Source of the DNA: JBCDBD01 sp039184335
GTDB taxonomy: Bacteria; Bacteroidota; Bacteroidia; Flavobacteriales; Flavobacteriaceae
Assembly: GCA_039184335.1 (NCBI GenBank)
Contig: JBCDBD010000002.1
Coordinates: 124,001-188,000 of the forward strand
Length of the DNA: 64,000 nt
Reading direction: 5' to 3'
Positions 7,217 to 15,909 of this stretch are shown piece after piece. The notes beneath the pieces were generated by a model, which saw nothing but the letters and a program-made list of their open reading frames with translations, searched no databases and had not been told where the DNA came from. How positions within the stretch are numbered: the first letter of the stretch is position 1; every line of letters begins with the position of its first letter. The position numbers were made by a program, and so were the translations under genes.

Positions 7217-9616
7217 CTATTTTTTAAAGGTGAAGTAAAATGTTGTGCCCATACCTATTTGGCTCTCTAACCATACTTTACCTTCGTACCGGTCTATGAT
7301 TTTCTTTACAATGGACAAGCCGATTCCGGTTGAGCGCTCGTTATTGCCAATCGATTGAAAAATCTGGAATATTTTTTCATGGTACTCCTTCGGAATTCCC
7401 ACGCCATTGTCACGTATACTGAACTGCCAATGGGTATCCAGTTCTTTGCAATCGATTTCCACCCATCCCTTTTCTTTATCAATGTTCACTACCGCATTGC
7501 TCAAAAAGTTTTGAAAAAGCTGATGTACCTTGGTCTTGTCTGCGCGTATTATCGGTAGTTGCCGCAACACCTTTATATGCACATGATCGGGTATAAAGAT
7601 GATTTCTTCAATTTCTTTGACCACCTCGTTCACATCAACATCTGTGGTATCGAGCGCGTCGCTGTTTACTGTCGAATACTTGAGTATGCCATCAATTAAT
7701 TTGTCCATTCCCTCTACTTTTTCTTGCATCATCTTTAAATTGTAGAGGCCACTTTCATCCAGTTTGTCCTTATAATCGTCATACAGCCATGTGGCAAGGG
7801 CACTTACACTGCGAAGCGGCGACTTGAGGTCATGTGAAACGATATGGGCGTATTCTTGCAATCCTTTATTACTGGATTCCAGTTTTTTAAGCAAATTTTC
7901 TTTTTGAAGCTCAAGATCTTTTTGATCGGTAATGTCTAAATGTACCCCAATAGATCCCACCACATCGCCCAATTCATTATACCGTGGTGCCCCACTGATC
8001 AACCAATGCTTTTTGATTTTTCCCTTTATTTTGACATCCACTTCATAAGAATCGGATATTCCCTTGGTTCTTTTTTGGCTCTGTTCTTTTATTTTTTGGA
8101 TATTGGCATCATCAAAACGTACCATTTCGAGCATATTCTTACCTATCAGTTCCTCTTTCAGGTAACCGCTCATTTCACAGAAACTTTGATTCACCATAAG
8201 AATCTTTTCGCTATTATCGACCTCTACCAGACCTAAGTTCATATTGGCAATAATGCTGCTGTACTTTTCTTTTTGGGCCTCAAGGTTTTTTCTATAGTTC
8301 TTCTTTAGGGTAATATCTGTATAACTCCATAAGTGCCCTTTGTATTCATCATTGATAAAAAGAGGGATATAATCACGCTCAAAGGTTCTTCCATCATTGA
8401 GTTCCAACTCATCAGAAAGCACCAGTTCTCTGTTTTGAACTATATGTTCTATGCGGTTCTCGAGGTATTCGGGCTCAACGAACATATGCTTGTACTTGCC
8501 TAATGATTTCTTGCAGTCGACCCCCTTCATGGCATCTGGGGAAACCGGAATCTTAAACAGGTCACAAAATTTTTGATTGGCCAATACTATCTTTCGATTT
8601 TCATCTTCAAACAGAATACCGGTCTGTAGATTGCCCATGAGCTTTGACAGCCGCTCTTGAGATGCCTTTAGTTTTTCTTCTGATTGCAGGTCTTTTGTTA
8701 CATCTTCGATCATGGCCACTTTTTGATGTACCTTACCTTGTTCATCACGGAGGCTGGTTATCGAAGTTTTTCCATAGATAACATCGCCATTCTTCTTGTG
8801 AAACCTTCGTACGATGACCAATTTGTCTGAGCTTTCCTTAGCCGCTTTCTTAAGTAATTTTTCGTATAGTGATGCATCATAAATCGTTGAAAGTTCATCA
8901 ATCGACAATTTTTTGAGCTCATTTTCTGAATACCCCAACATTTCAACAAATGCCCTATTGGCCTTAACAATTTTATCTTGTACAATCAGTAAAATGCCCA
9001 AAGAGGAATTTTCAACAATAATATCTTGTTGTTTTTTTTGTTCCTTTAGTAATTGTTTGATCTCCATTTCCATGGTCACATCACGTATTACCCCTTGTGC
9101 AGCTATCGGTGCTCCCTTTTCATTGTAAATTAAGCTGGCGTTGATGTTGACATATTTTTCCCCTGCACTTTTGGTGATGATCTTGGCATTGTAGTTCTTT
9201 AACACCCCTACCGTGAGAAGGGTCTTGAAAGATTCCACCGTATATTCTAAAAAATCTTCATGTACCAGGTTTGAAAGTACGACAGTTTCTTTGGTATTGT
9301 CATACCCCAAGAATTCTTTCGCACTAACGTTCATATTGATGACCTGGGTGGTAAGGTCCATCACTACATAAGGGTCGATCAGGTTAATAAAGGCCCCATC
9401 AATCTTTTCGCCTTTTTTGTTTAAAAGTGACTCTAACTGCCCATTGACTTCCTTCAAGTGCAAAGAAGCATCGTAAAGCTCTTTGGATTTGTCTTCTAAA
9501 AGACGCTCCGCTGCCTTACGCGCATTTCTTTCCCTTAAAAGTGCCCGTTTCAATACTGAAACTTCGTCACCTTTAATTTTGGACGATGTCAAACCTGACT
9601 TCTGTTCCTTGCTCAT
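7217..9616 (-). CDS. Multi-PAS cytosolic histidine kinase (H-NOX partner candidate)
   Basis: The 799-residue protein starts with a coiled coil, then four PAS domains at roughly 70-185, 190-312, 320-440 and 450-570 (for example QDIIVENSSLGILLIVQDK and YSSIIANMNLGLVEVD), then a kinase core with His595 (IVSHDLKSPLRSV), the N box FQNFLSNAV, RDNGVGIP and STGIGLSIVKK. It has no membrane segment. The ATG at 9616 lies inside the H-NOX gene (44 bp overlap); no better start exists before the PAS region. In other bacteria H-NOX proteins regulate adjacently encoded kinases in trans by binding them when NO-loaded, so this kinase is the most likely partner of the H-NOX protein. Direct evidence for that pairing is only gene order. 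Confidence 0.92.
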   Translation of the reverse strand: MSKEQKSGLTSSKIKGDEVSVLKRALLRERNARKAAERLLEDKSKELYDASLHLKEVNGQLESLLNKKGEKIDGAFINLIDPYVVMDLTTQVINMNVSAKEFLGYDNTKETVVLSNLVHEDFLEYTVESFKTLLTVGVLKNYNAKIITKSAGEKYVNINASLIYNEKGAPIAAQGVIRDVTMEMEIKQLLKEQKKQQDIIVENSSLGILLIVQDKIVKANRAFVEMLGYSENELKKLSIDELSTIYDASLYEKLLKKAAKESSDKLVIVRRFHKKNGDVIYGKTSITSLRDEQGKVHQKVAMIEDVTKDLQSEEKLKASQERLSKLMGNLQTGILFEDENRKIVLANQKFCDLFKIPVSPDAMKGVDCKKSLGKYKHMFVEPEYLENRIEHIVQNRELVLSDELELNDGRTFERDYIPLFINDEYKGHLWSYTDITLKKNYRKNLEAQKEKYSSIIANMNLGLVEVDNSEKILMVNQSFCEMSGYLKEELIGKNMLEMVRFDDANIQKIKEQSQKRTKGISDSYEVDVKIKGKIKKHWLISGAPRYNELGDVVGSIGVHLDITDQKDLELQKENLLKKLESSNKGLQEYAHIVSHDLKSPLRSVSALATWLYDDYKDKLDESGLYNLKMMQEKVEGMDKLIDGILKYSTVNSDALDTTDVDVNEVVKEIEEIIFIPDHVHIKVLRQLPIIRADKTKVHQLFQNFLSNAVVNIDKEKGWVEIDCKELDTHWQFSIRDNGVGIPKEYHEKIFQIFQSIGNNERSTGIGLSIVKKIIDRYEGKVWLESQIGMGTTFYFTFKK

Positions 9617-10112
9617 TTAATAATTCAAAATTTATGATGGCTCCCTTATTAAAATGTTCAAAAGTCTTTTTCATCAACCCATGGGCCAAGGCGTACAGTC
9701 CTCTTGACGAACAATAGACCATACTTAAGGTGTCTTCTGTTTTTTCAAGTATCTTGAACGTGGGCAATTCAGCATCTGGATATAGTTTTTTGACATGAAG
9801 GTGAATATGGTCTTCAATGGAGTACAATAATCCTATGGGATTGATATAGCTGCTGACCACTTCTGGGTGAATACGTAACAGACTATCAAATAGATATTGA
9901 CCAAAAAAGAACAGCAAATTATTGGCAGGCACGCCAGTCTCTCCACTCAGATGTGTGATGAGCTGTACCATTTCATTGAAGTCGTAGGTACCTACTGCGG
10001 TATAAGCCCCTTGCGATGTAAGGTCAGCATTCTCAATAATGGTGTCTACAGTTTCGAGACCGAACGTAGATTCAACCATCTCCAAAAATTCGGTAAATAC
10101 AATTCCCTTCAT
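9573..10112 (-). CDS. H-NOX heme-nitric oxide/oxygen binding protein
   Basis: The 179-residue product is one H-NOX (HNOB) domain. The proximal heme ligand is His104 (DHIHLHVKKLYPDAELP), the heme-distorting proline is Pro117, and the YxSxR propionate-binding motif is Tyr133-Ser135-Arg137 (VYCSSRGLY). All hallmark residues are therefore present and heme binding is expected. Stand-alone H-NOX proteins bind NO at low concentration and regulate a neighbouring kinase or cyclase, commonly changing biofilm behaviour. Its gene overlaps the four-PAS kinase gene by 44 bp, which points to coupled production. Whether it also binds O2 stably depends on a distal-pocket tyrosine that I could not place with confidence. 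Confidence 0.95.
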   Translation of the reverse strand: MKGIVFTEFLEMVESTFGLETVDTIIENADLTSQGAYTAVGTYDFNEMVQLITHLSGETGVPANNLLFFFGQYLFDSLLRIHPEVVSSYINPIGLLYSIEDHIHLHVKKLYPDAELPTFKILEKTEDTLSMVYCSSRGLYALAHGLMKKTFEHFNKGAIINFELLNEQGTEVRFDIVQN

Positions 10113-10131
10113 AATAAAGAATATTATGATT

Positions 10132-10139
10132 TAAAAGTA
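10132..10139 (-). promoter_or_regulatory. Candidate -7 element of the H-NOX operon
   Basis: The minus strand reads TACTTTTA, one base off TAnnTTTG, 19 bp before the H-NOX ATG and inside the 77 bp gap that separates it from the upstream response regulator gene. It supports an own promoter for the H-NOX operon; read-through from the regulator gene is equally possible. Confidence 0.3.
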
Positions 10140-10189
10140 AGAATTGTACTACTTTACATAAAAATATTGTTGTGAAACGCCAATTTTTG

Positions 10190-10588
10190 TTAGGCTTTAA
10201 CCAACTCGCTTATTTCCCAGTATTCGAAAACCTTCCTTAATTTCTCTTCGTAATCTTCATACTTTAAGGGTTTTATGATATAACCCGCAATTCCGATCTC
10301 AAAGCATTTCAATAAATCAACCCGGTTTTCAGATGTGGTCAAAATAATGGTAGGCAAATATTTCAATTTGGGATTCTTCTTTAACACCGACAAAAATTCG
10401 ATACCACTCATTCTTGGCATATTGAGATCCAACAAAATGATATCGGGCAAATTGCCCTCGTTCAGTAAGGCAAGGGCCTCTTCGCCATTTTTTGCCTCGA
10501 CAATCTTATGCTTTAACTGAAATTTAGAAACTGCACGCTGCATTTTCATTGTTTCAATCATGTCATCCTCAATAAATAAAACATTCAC
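10190..10588 (-). CDS. Stand-alone response regulator (Rcp1-like receiver)
   Basis: A 132-residue receiver with acidic pocket FIEDD at 5-9, phosphoacceptor Asp54 (IILLDLNMPRMSG), switch residue region TIILTTSEN and Lys in YIIKPL. The longer spacing and the LNMPRMSG motif are those of the Rcp1-type receivers that pair with phytochrome-like or PAS kinases. It has no output domain. It lies upstream of the H-NOX gene on the same strand, 77 bp away, so it may be the first gene of the signalling operon and a phosphate acceptor of the PAS kinase. Confidence 0.92.
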   Translation of the reverse strand: MNVLFIEDDMIETMKMQRAVSKFQLKHKIVEAKNGEEALALLNEGNLPDIILLDLNMPRMSGIEFLSVLKKNPKLKYLPTIILTTSENRVDLLKCFEIGIAGYIIKPLKYEDYEEKLRKVFEYWEISELVKA

Positions 10589-10739
10589 AACTACACATTT
10601 TTACACCTTACAAAGGTCTATTAAAAAAAAATCAGAAAATTCTATTGGGGGATGAAATGGACTTTACCATCGGTGAATGAACCAAAACTGTCGATAAAAT
10701 TAATAATTTTTTTCTTACATTAAGCGGTCGTGGTGCTAA

Positions 10740-11099
10740 TTACCCTAAACCATCAAGTACCTGCCTTACTTTTTTGGGCAATTTAGAAATGACCAACCCA
10801 TAAGACCCATCGATCAACTGCTCCATCAAATTGTTGGGCAACATTTCCATATAGAGTGTATTCCAGTGCTTTTTGCTCATATGGTACCCTGGCATAATAG
10901 TTCCATCATAGGTTTCTCGAAGTACAATCGCTTCTTCTGGATCGCATTTTAAATTGGCTTGGGGTGGTTGTCTTTCTAAAGGTACCAATGCAAACATTTT
11001 GCCCATCACTTTGAAAACCAAGGTATGTTCATCAAATGGAAACGATTCAGTGACCCCTTTTTTTCGAATACAATATTCCCTAAACTGTTCAACGTTCAT
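10740..11099 (-). CDS. MmcQ/YjbR-family protein
   Basis: Start is taken at the ATG at 11099 (MNVEQFREYCIRKKG), where the family begins; an upstream in-frame ATG at 11216 would add 39 residues that overlap the neighbouring Dabb gene. The 119-residue protein shows the family pattern: ESFPFDEHTLVFKVMGKMFA, then KCDPEEAIVLRETYDG and MSKKHWNTLYM. The fold is related to CyaY and is sometimes annotated as DNA-binding, but its role is not settled. It overlaps the end of the Dabb gene by 11 bp and so is co-transcribed with it and with the DUF4230 gene. Confidence 0.9.
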   Translation of the reverse strand: MNVEQFREYCIRKKGVTESFPFDEHTLVFKVMGKMFALVPLERQPPQANLKCDPEEAIVLRETYDGTIMPGYHMSKKHWNTLYMEMLPNNLMEQLIDGSYGLVISKLPKKVRQVLDGLG

Positions 11100-11496
11100 T
11101 CGGCAATCCTTTAGAATCATAGACCAACACCCTGTTCCATAGGTCTTTGCACTCTTCGATAAAGACCAAATGGGCTTTCTCTGTTTGATACCTGTCTTGC
11201 GCTTCCGCTGACCCAAAGGTGACTATTAGGTTATAGGTAAAGCTGTCATCAACTACCCCCCTTGTAGCCTTGGGTGGTATGCCGATGTAATTGGTCTTTG
11301 CAAATTTTGAATGGTCTAAAAACTTGTTCAAAGAGGCTTCAAACCTTGTGCGATCAGCTTCGCTATCAGGGTTTTTAAGCCAAATGTATACCACATGTAC
11401 AAAGGCTGGGTCAAATGGTTTGGTCTTGATTCTTTCTTGAGCTACCGTAAAAAAAGTGGCCGCCAGAAACAAAAAGGCAAATAAGGTTGTTTTCAT
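11089..11496 (-). CDS. Secreted Dabb (stress-responsive A/B barrel) protein
   Basis: A signal peptide (MKTTLFAFLFLAATFFTVAQ) precedes a single Dabb domain: FVHVVYIWLKNP near the mature N-terminus and FTYNLIVTFGSAEAQDRYQ followed by HLVFIEECKDLW at the C-terminus. Dabb domains are dimeric ferredoxin-like barrels; an exported version is common in marine Flavobacteria, with no fixed function. The gene lies 3 bp after the DUF4230 gene and overlaps the MmcQ gene by 11 bp. Confidence 0.85.
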   Translation of the reverse strand: MKTTLFAFLFLAATFFTVAQERIKTKPFDPAFVHVVYIWLKNPDSEADRTRFEASLNKFLDHSKFAKTNYIGIPPKATRGVVDDSFTYNLIVTFGSAEAQDRYQTEKAHLVFIEECKDLWNRVLVYDSKGLPNER

Positions 11497-11499
11497 CAG

Positions 11500-12126
11500 C
11501 TATTGGTTTTCTAAAAATTGTTGTTCCAAGTTTGAAATCCCCAAGGCAGAATAGTCCAATTTCCACCCAATGGTCTCCACGATTTTTTCCAGGACCAAAA
11601 CCGCCTGCAACGCCTCTTTCTTTGCCGTATCCATCAAACCACTATTCGGGATCTTATTTTGAATATGTTGTTTCGCCTCTAAATTCAATGCCGTCAAATC
11701 TTCTGGGGAAAAAGAGTTGAAGAGTCCGTTCTTGATATCATAAAACTGCAGGTCAGGTTCAATGGATAAAATTTCGGGTTCAGGAAAACTAGACAACACA
11801 ATTTTTTTGTGCTGGGTATCTGCCCTAAGGTTCAATTTTTTAAGGTCATAGCCTATTTGCGCCTTGGCATTAATGATGATCAGTGCCTTTTTTTTACTCG
11901 TCAACAGGTTCATGAAACCTTCTTTGGTATTCTCATACCTATAGATCTCTGCAAAGTCACCCTCAACTGAAATCAACTTGCAGACACTCTTTATCTTTTC
12001 CAACAAAATAGTGGATTGGTGTTCGGTAAGTTCTTTTCGTTTCTTCTTTCCAAACAACGAAAACAGCCAGTACATCAATATTGCACCAAGAACAAGTCCA
12101 AGAAAAACTTCTATAATTCCATCCAT
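11500..12126 (-). CDS. DUF4230 membrane-anchored protein
   Basis: An N-terminal membrane anchor (IIEVFLGLVLGAILMYWLF) is followed by a basic stop (KKKRK) and a soluble domain of the DUF4230 type: KLISVEGDFAEIYRYEN, ALIIINAKAQIGYDLKKL and ILSIEPDLQFYDIKNGLFN. Members are found across Bacteroidota and some Firmicutes and have no established activity. The ATG overlaps a short upstream frame (12111-12245) that ends 16 bp inside this gene. It heads the DUF4230-Dabb-MmcQ gene group. Confidence 0.85.
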   Translation of the reverse strand: MDGIIEVFLGLVLGAILMYWLFSLFGKKKRKELTEHQSTILLEKIKSVCKLISVEGDFAEIYRYENTKEGFMNLLTSKKKALIIINAKAQIGYDLKKLNLRADTQHKKIVLSSFPEPEILSIEPDLQFYDIKNGLFNSFSPEDLTALNLEAKQHIQNKIPNSGLMDTAKKEALQAVLVLEKIVETIGWKLDYSALGISNLEQQFLENQ

Positions 12127-12245
12127 ATAAACTCTACAACTTCTTTTATGGGGGGTCCGTTTAAGATTTTGCCCATTATAATATTACAAAGCAGTATTAC
12201 CACAACCAATACGACATAAAGGTATAGAAAAGTAAACTTCAACAC
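12111..12245 (-). CDS. Possible 44-residue membrane miniprotein
   Basis: A GTG at 12245 opens a frame whose product is one hydrophobic helix (FLYLYVVLVVVILLCNII) and a short polar tail ending at TAG 12111. It overlaps the start of the DUF4230 gene by 16 bp, the arrangement of a translationally coupled leader gene. Composition fits a real small membrane protein, but the non-ATG start and the lack of homology evidence keep this tentative. Otherwise the interval 12127-12309 holds nothing recognisable. Confidence 0.25.
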   Translation of the reverse strand: MLKFTFLYLYVVLVVVILLCNIIMGKILNGPPIKEVVEFIWMEL

Positions 12246-12309
12246 TGTTGATTGGGCCTTGCTCCACTTTCATTATTGAAGTCATTGCTTTCCCCGAATT
12301 TCAATTAAA

Positions 12310-13098
12310 TCATCCATTGGTCATAATTTTATACAGAACAGGTCTGCTAGGGCTGGCATCATTTTCGAAAGGAGCCACCTGCAAGTTCAAAAAGTAGGTG
12401 CCATCAATAACCGTATTGGGTACAAAAATAAGCTCGGTAATGGTCGCAGCATGCCTTGGCCGTACATTCATGCCCCAGAATGCACGATGCGCCAAAAGCA
12501 GCCCATTATCTTTTTCCTTATCCACAGAAGGTAGGTCTATTAACAGATGTTCTATGGCACTATCTTTCAGAAACTGGGCCGCTTCTTCCAATAAATAGGG
12601 TGGATTTGTATTGGAATGGTCAATACCTCGCTTTGTATCTAGATTGGGCAAAGTACGTATGACCACGGCATCCCTCTTTTTATCCCCCAAGGCGACGTGC
12701 AACTGTTTTTTTGAAATGACCAGATCATTTTCCTTCTTTTTAGGTGTCACCGTAATCACCTCGGCCATAAAGAAAAAACGATTCAATGCTTGGTTTATCG
12801 AATAAAATTCTTCAGTAATATGACCCAAACATTCGGTATGTGTCCCATGGGAATGGGGGTTGAACCTAATATCATTAAAATTGGTTGAAGCCCCCTCAGA
12901 AATTTTTCCCACAAAAGCCCCTTCTTCATGCGGAACAATCGCGGCTGGATCTAGATACCAGGCATTCACCCCATTGGCACCATGACGTATAGGGATTGAA
13001 ATATCGATAGGGGCAGCCAAATCGATGACATAGGTATCAGCATTATGTGTGATGGTGGTTTTCATATGCCCCATTGGATCCCGCTTGCTAGGATTCAT
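12310..13098 (-). CDS. Cyclase-family (kynurenine formamidase-like) metal hydrolase
   Basis: The protein carries the cyclase-family metal site HSHGTHTECLGHI (the HxGTHxDxxxH type, here with Glu in the Asp position) and the downstream RTLPNLDT and LLIDLPSVD blocks. Members hydrolyse formamide or lactam-like bonds; kynurenine formamidase is the best known. Substrate here is unknown, and no tryptophan-degradation gene is nearby. The ATG at 13098 overlaps the stop of hemW by 11 bp; a second ATG at 13065 (MKTTIT) would remove the overlap, and the two cannot be separated from sequence. Confidence 0.85.
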   Translation of the reverse strand: MNPSKRDPMGHMKTTITHNADTYVIDLAAPIDISIPIRHGANGVNAWYLDPAAIVPHEEGAFVGKISEGASTNFNDIRFNPHSHGTHTECLGHITEEFYSINQALNRFFFMAEVITVTPKKKENDLVISKKQLHVALGDKKRDAVVIRTLPNLDTKRGIDHSNTNPPYLLEEAAQFLKDSAIEHLLIDLPSVDKEKDNGLLLAHRAFWGMNVRPRHAATITELIFVPNTVIDGTYFLNLQVAPFENDASPSRPVLYKIMTNG

Positions 13099-14233
13099 TT
13101 CGTCTTAAATTTAATAGAAACAGATCTGAAGCAATGCCATCGACTAAAAATTTCCCTTTTTTTGTTACGAAAAGCGTATCCCTATCGATGAACAATAATT
13201 GGGCTTTAACATATTTTTCTGCTTGTCGGAGCAAATATGTTTGAAAGTTGGCACCAAAATCTGTGGCCACTTTTTGTAGTGAAACTCCCCAAATGGTTCG
13301 CAACCCAGTCATCACATATTCATTATAACGATCCGTTTTTGAGAGTTCTTCAGTTTCCACCAATATCTCATTGTTCTCGATCGCATTGATGTACTTAGTA
13401 TTGTTACCGACATTCCAACTTCTTCTTTTTCCATCAAACGAATGTGCCGAGGGGCCTATTCCGAGATAGGGTTTTCCTTGCCAGTAAGCAGTATTGTTTT
13501 TTGAAAAGAAACCTGGCCTACCAAAATTGGAGATTTCGTAGTTCACATATCCTTCTTGTTTTAAGCTATCCAATAGCACATGAAACTGTTCCTCTGCCTG
13601 TGCTTCATCTGGTGGCTGCACCAACCCTTTCTCAATAAATCGCTTCAAAGCAGTTTTGGGTTCGACCGTCAGTGCATAACTTGAAATATGGGGAAAATCA
13701 AATGTTAGGGCTTTTCTGATATTCTGCTCCCATCGGCTGAGGTTCGATCCTGGTATACCATAGATCAGGTCAATCGAGATATTATCGAAATGTGATTTCG
13801 CCCATCGAATGCTCTGTATTGCTTCATCTGCACTGTGCGCCCGATTCATGAACGTCAGATCTTCATCAAAAAAAGACTGCACCCCAATACTCAAGCGATT
13901 TACTGGACCCTTTGACAACGCAAAGACATATTCTTGTGACAGATCATCTGGATTGGCCTCAAGGGTAATCTCAGGTTCAGCAACAATATCATAGTGCCCA
14001 TAAATTGTTTCCAAAAGGGCTTCCAACGCTGAAACCTCCAATACAGACGGGGTACCTCCGCCAAAATAGATGGTTTGTACACTTTGGCCGCTCAATACCG
14101 CTTTTCTTGACACCAATTCTTTGTGAAGCGCCGAAACCAATGCCTCTTTCTTCGCCAAATTGGTCGAAAAATGAAAGTCACAATAGTGACAGGCCTGTTT
14201 GCAAAAAGGGATATGAATGTATATACCCGACAT
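13088..14233 (-). CDS. hemW: HemW radical SAM heme chaperone
   Basis: The protein begins with the radical-SAM motif at the extreme N-terminus, Cys11-Cys15-Cys18 (PFCKQACHYCDF), followed by YFGGGTPSVL, LEANPDD and RLSIGVQSF. HemW differs from HemN by lacking the fourth cysteine directly after the cluster motif, which holds here (CDF rather than CGC) and contrasts with the true HemN at 37452-38810. HemW carries heme to respiratory enzymes. Length (381) fits the family. It is encoded between ruvC and the cyclase gene on the same strand, 6 bp after ruvC. Confidence 0.93.
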   Translation of the reverse strand: MSGIYIHIPFCKQACHYCDFHFSTNLAKKEALVSALHKELVSRKAVLSGQSVQTIYFGGGTPSVLEVSALEALLETIYGHYDIVAEPEITLEANPDDLSQEYVFALSKGPVNRLSIGVQSFFDEDLTFMNRAHSADEAIQSIRWAKSHFDNISIDLIYGIPGSNLSRWEQNIRKALTFDFPHISSYALTVEPKTALKRFIEKGLVQPPDEAQAEEQFHVLLDSLKQEGYVNYEISNFGRPGFFSKNNTAYWQGKPYLGIGPSAHSFDGKRRSWNVGNNTKYINAIENNEILVETEELSKTDRYNEYVMTGLRTIWGVSLQKVATDFGANFQTYLLRQAEKYVKAQLLFIDRDTLFVTKKGKFLVDGIASDLFLLNLRRNES

Positions 14234-14239
14234 GTACTT

Positions 14240-14791
14240 TCAGCTCAATTTGTCAGGATTTTGCTTTACAAAGGCCTCCCAACCCGTATATTTTTTTCCT
14301 GCGTCCAATCTTCCCTCATTGTAAAAATGACAGACTGCCGCTGCCAAACCATCGGTACTGTCTAAATTCTTGGGCAAGGTCTTGAGTCGCAAGAGTCCCT
14401 GTAGCATTTTTGCGACCTGCTCTTTACTTGCGTTTCCATTGCCCGTAATGGCCATTTTTATTTTTTTGGGCATATATTCGGTAATGGGTACCTGTCTTGA
14501 AAGTCCTGCGGCCATGGCCACCCCCTGTGCCCTACCCAATTTCAACATCGATTGCACGTTCTTGGCATAAAAGGGGGCTTCGATGGCAATCTCATCAGGA
14601 TGGTAATGGTCGATTAGTTCCAACGTACGCTCAAAAATAAGCTTTAACTTTGTATAGGGATCACTGTACTTTTTTAGCAATAACTCATTCATTTGAACAA
14701 AATGCATCTGCTTGTTGACCACTTTGATCAAACCAAACCCCATAATCGAGGTACCTGGGTCAATACCTAATATGATCTTCTCTTTTGACAA
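14240..14791 (-). CDS. ruvC: Holliday junction resolvase RuvC
   Basis: Residues 8-19 read LGIDPGTSIMGF with catalytic Asp11; IAIEAPFYAKN supplies the second acidic residue and VQSMLKLGRAQGV and TGNGNASKEQV are conserved RuvC blocks; DSTDGLAAAVCH carries the C-terminal acidic residues. RuvC cuts four-way junctions in the RuvABC pathway. The length, 183, is typical. It lies 1 bp after a lipoprotein gene and 6 bp before hemW. Confidence 0.96.
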   Translation of the reverse strand: MSKEKIILGIDPGTSIMGFGLIKVVNKQMHFVQMNELLLKKYSDPYTKLKLIFERTLELIDHYHPDEIAIEAPFYAKNVQSMLKLGRAQGVAMAAGLSRQVPITEYMPKKIKMAITGNGNASKEQVAKMLQGLLRLKTLPKNLDSTDGLAAAVCHFYNEGRLDAGKKYTGWEAFVKQNPDKLS

Positions 14792-14792
14792 G

Positions 14793-15272
14793 TTATTTAG
14801 TGGTATTTAAGACAATGGGCAAGCGAAACCTCATACTCACGTGAACATCACGTTTTATGGCGGGCCTCACTGTGGTAAGGTCGTTCAATCTTTGTGTAAG
14901 CTCACCCCTAAATTCAGGAAGCAAATCGGTAACCATGCTGTTTTCCTCAACCTCCAAAACAGAGATAAAGCCGTGTTCATCGATTAAAAAATCAACATTC
15001 ATGGTATCGTTCATAGCTACCTTGACCGTATAGTTAAGGTCACTGAGCGCGGAAGAAAAATGTGTCAACATGTTTTTTTCAAAGCAATTACGTTGCAAAT
15101 CGCGTGATACCGATTCGTTACATCCTTCAAAAAGCGGATATTGGTCCACCTCGTTCCAGTCAATGGTCAGCAGTTCTTCAGCGACCATTTGTTGTAGTTG
15201 TTCTTCTTTCGACATAAAATACCCGCATGAAGCAAGCAAACCCAAAAAAAAGAACATCAAAAACTTCCGCAT
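14793..15272 (-). CDS. Lipoprotein with TonB-C-like region
   Basis: A lipobox (FFFLGLLASC, Cys16) marks export as a lipoprotein. Residues 40-60 read DQYPLFEGCNE, the motif that starts TonB C-terminal-like domains in Bacteroidota (YPxFxGC), and the rest (VDFLIDEHGFISVLEVEEN) keeps the TonB-C strand pattern. No transmembrane helix or proline-rich linker is present, so it is not a standard TonB. Function is unknown. It is the first gene of the lipoprotein-ruvC-hemW-cyclase run. Confidence 0.7.
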   Translation of the reverse strand: MRKFLMFFFLGLLASCGYFMSKEEQLQQMVAEELLTIDWNEVDQYPLFEGCNESVSRDLQRNCFEKNMLTHFSSALSDLNYTVKVAMNDTMNVDFLIDEHGFISVLEVEENSMVTDLLPEFRGELTQRLNDLTTVRPAIKRDVHVSMRFRLPIVLNTTK

Positions 15273-15398
15273 ACGGCCCTGGATATTTGGCTGAAATTAC
15301 AATTTTTTAGGTAATTTGATTTGACTTTGCACGTGTTGCAAACAAACCGACCGTGTAACATTTATACGCAAAACTGGTCATATAGGTAAATTTTAAAG

Positions 15399-15908
15399 AT
15401 GGACATAGCTTTGCTGTTTATTGGTTTTATCTTGATGCTTATAGGCCTTTTGGGTAGCTTTTTACCAGTGCTTCCTGGACCTCCCCTGAGTTGGGTTGGC
15501 CTGCTACTGCTGTATTTGACCAAGGCCATACCCGATGATTGGTGGCTGCTTGGGCTTACCTTGGCCATCGCCATCATCGTATTGGTATTGGACTACGTCA
15601 TACCTGCCGTGGGCACCAAAAAATTTGGGGGCAGTAAAGCAGGAATGATAGGCACTGTCGTAGGCCTTTTAGTGGCTATTTTTTTTCCGATCCTAGGTGT
15701 TTTTGGCATCATCATTTGGCCCTTTGTGGGTGCACTCGTGGGGGAATTGATGAACAAAGCTGATCAAAAGTCGGCCCTGAAGGCTGCTTTCGGATCATTT
15801 ATCGGTTTTCTGACCGGCACCTTATTAAAATTTATCTTGGCAATCGTGTTCTTTGGCTTGTTCATTGTAAAAGCCTGGGAATATAGAGAAGCACTGTTCA
15901 CGTTTTAG
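15399..15908 (+). CDS. DUF456 membrane protein
   Basis: The 169-residue protein is almost entirely membrane helix with the DUF456 signature: LLGSFLPVLPGPPLSWVGLL near the N-terminus, GTKKFGGSKAGMIGTVVG in the middle and GPFVGALVGEL-like IIWPFVGALVGELMNK after it. The glycine-rich KAGMIGTVVG resembles small glycine-zipper regions. No activity is known for the family. The gene stands alone on the plus strand and ends 1 bp before the convergent nitroreductase gene. Confidence 0.9.
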   Translation: MDIALLFIGFILMLIGLLGSFLPVLPGPPLSWVGLLLLYLTKAIPDDWWLLGLTLAIAIIVLVLDYVIPAVGTKKFGGSKAGMIGTVVGLLVAIFFPILGVFGIIIWPFVGALVGELMNKADQKSALKAAFGSFIGFLTGTLLKFILAIVFFGLFIVKAWEYREALFTF

Positions 15909-15909
15909 C

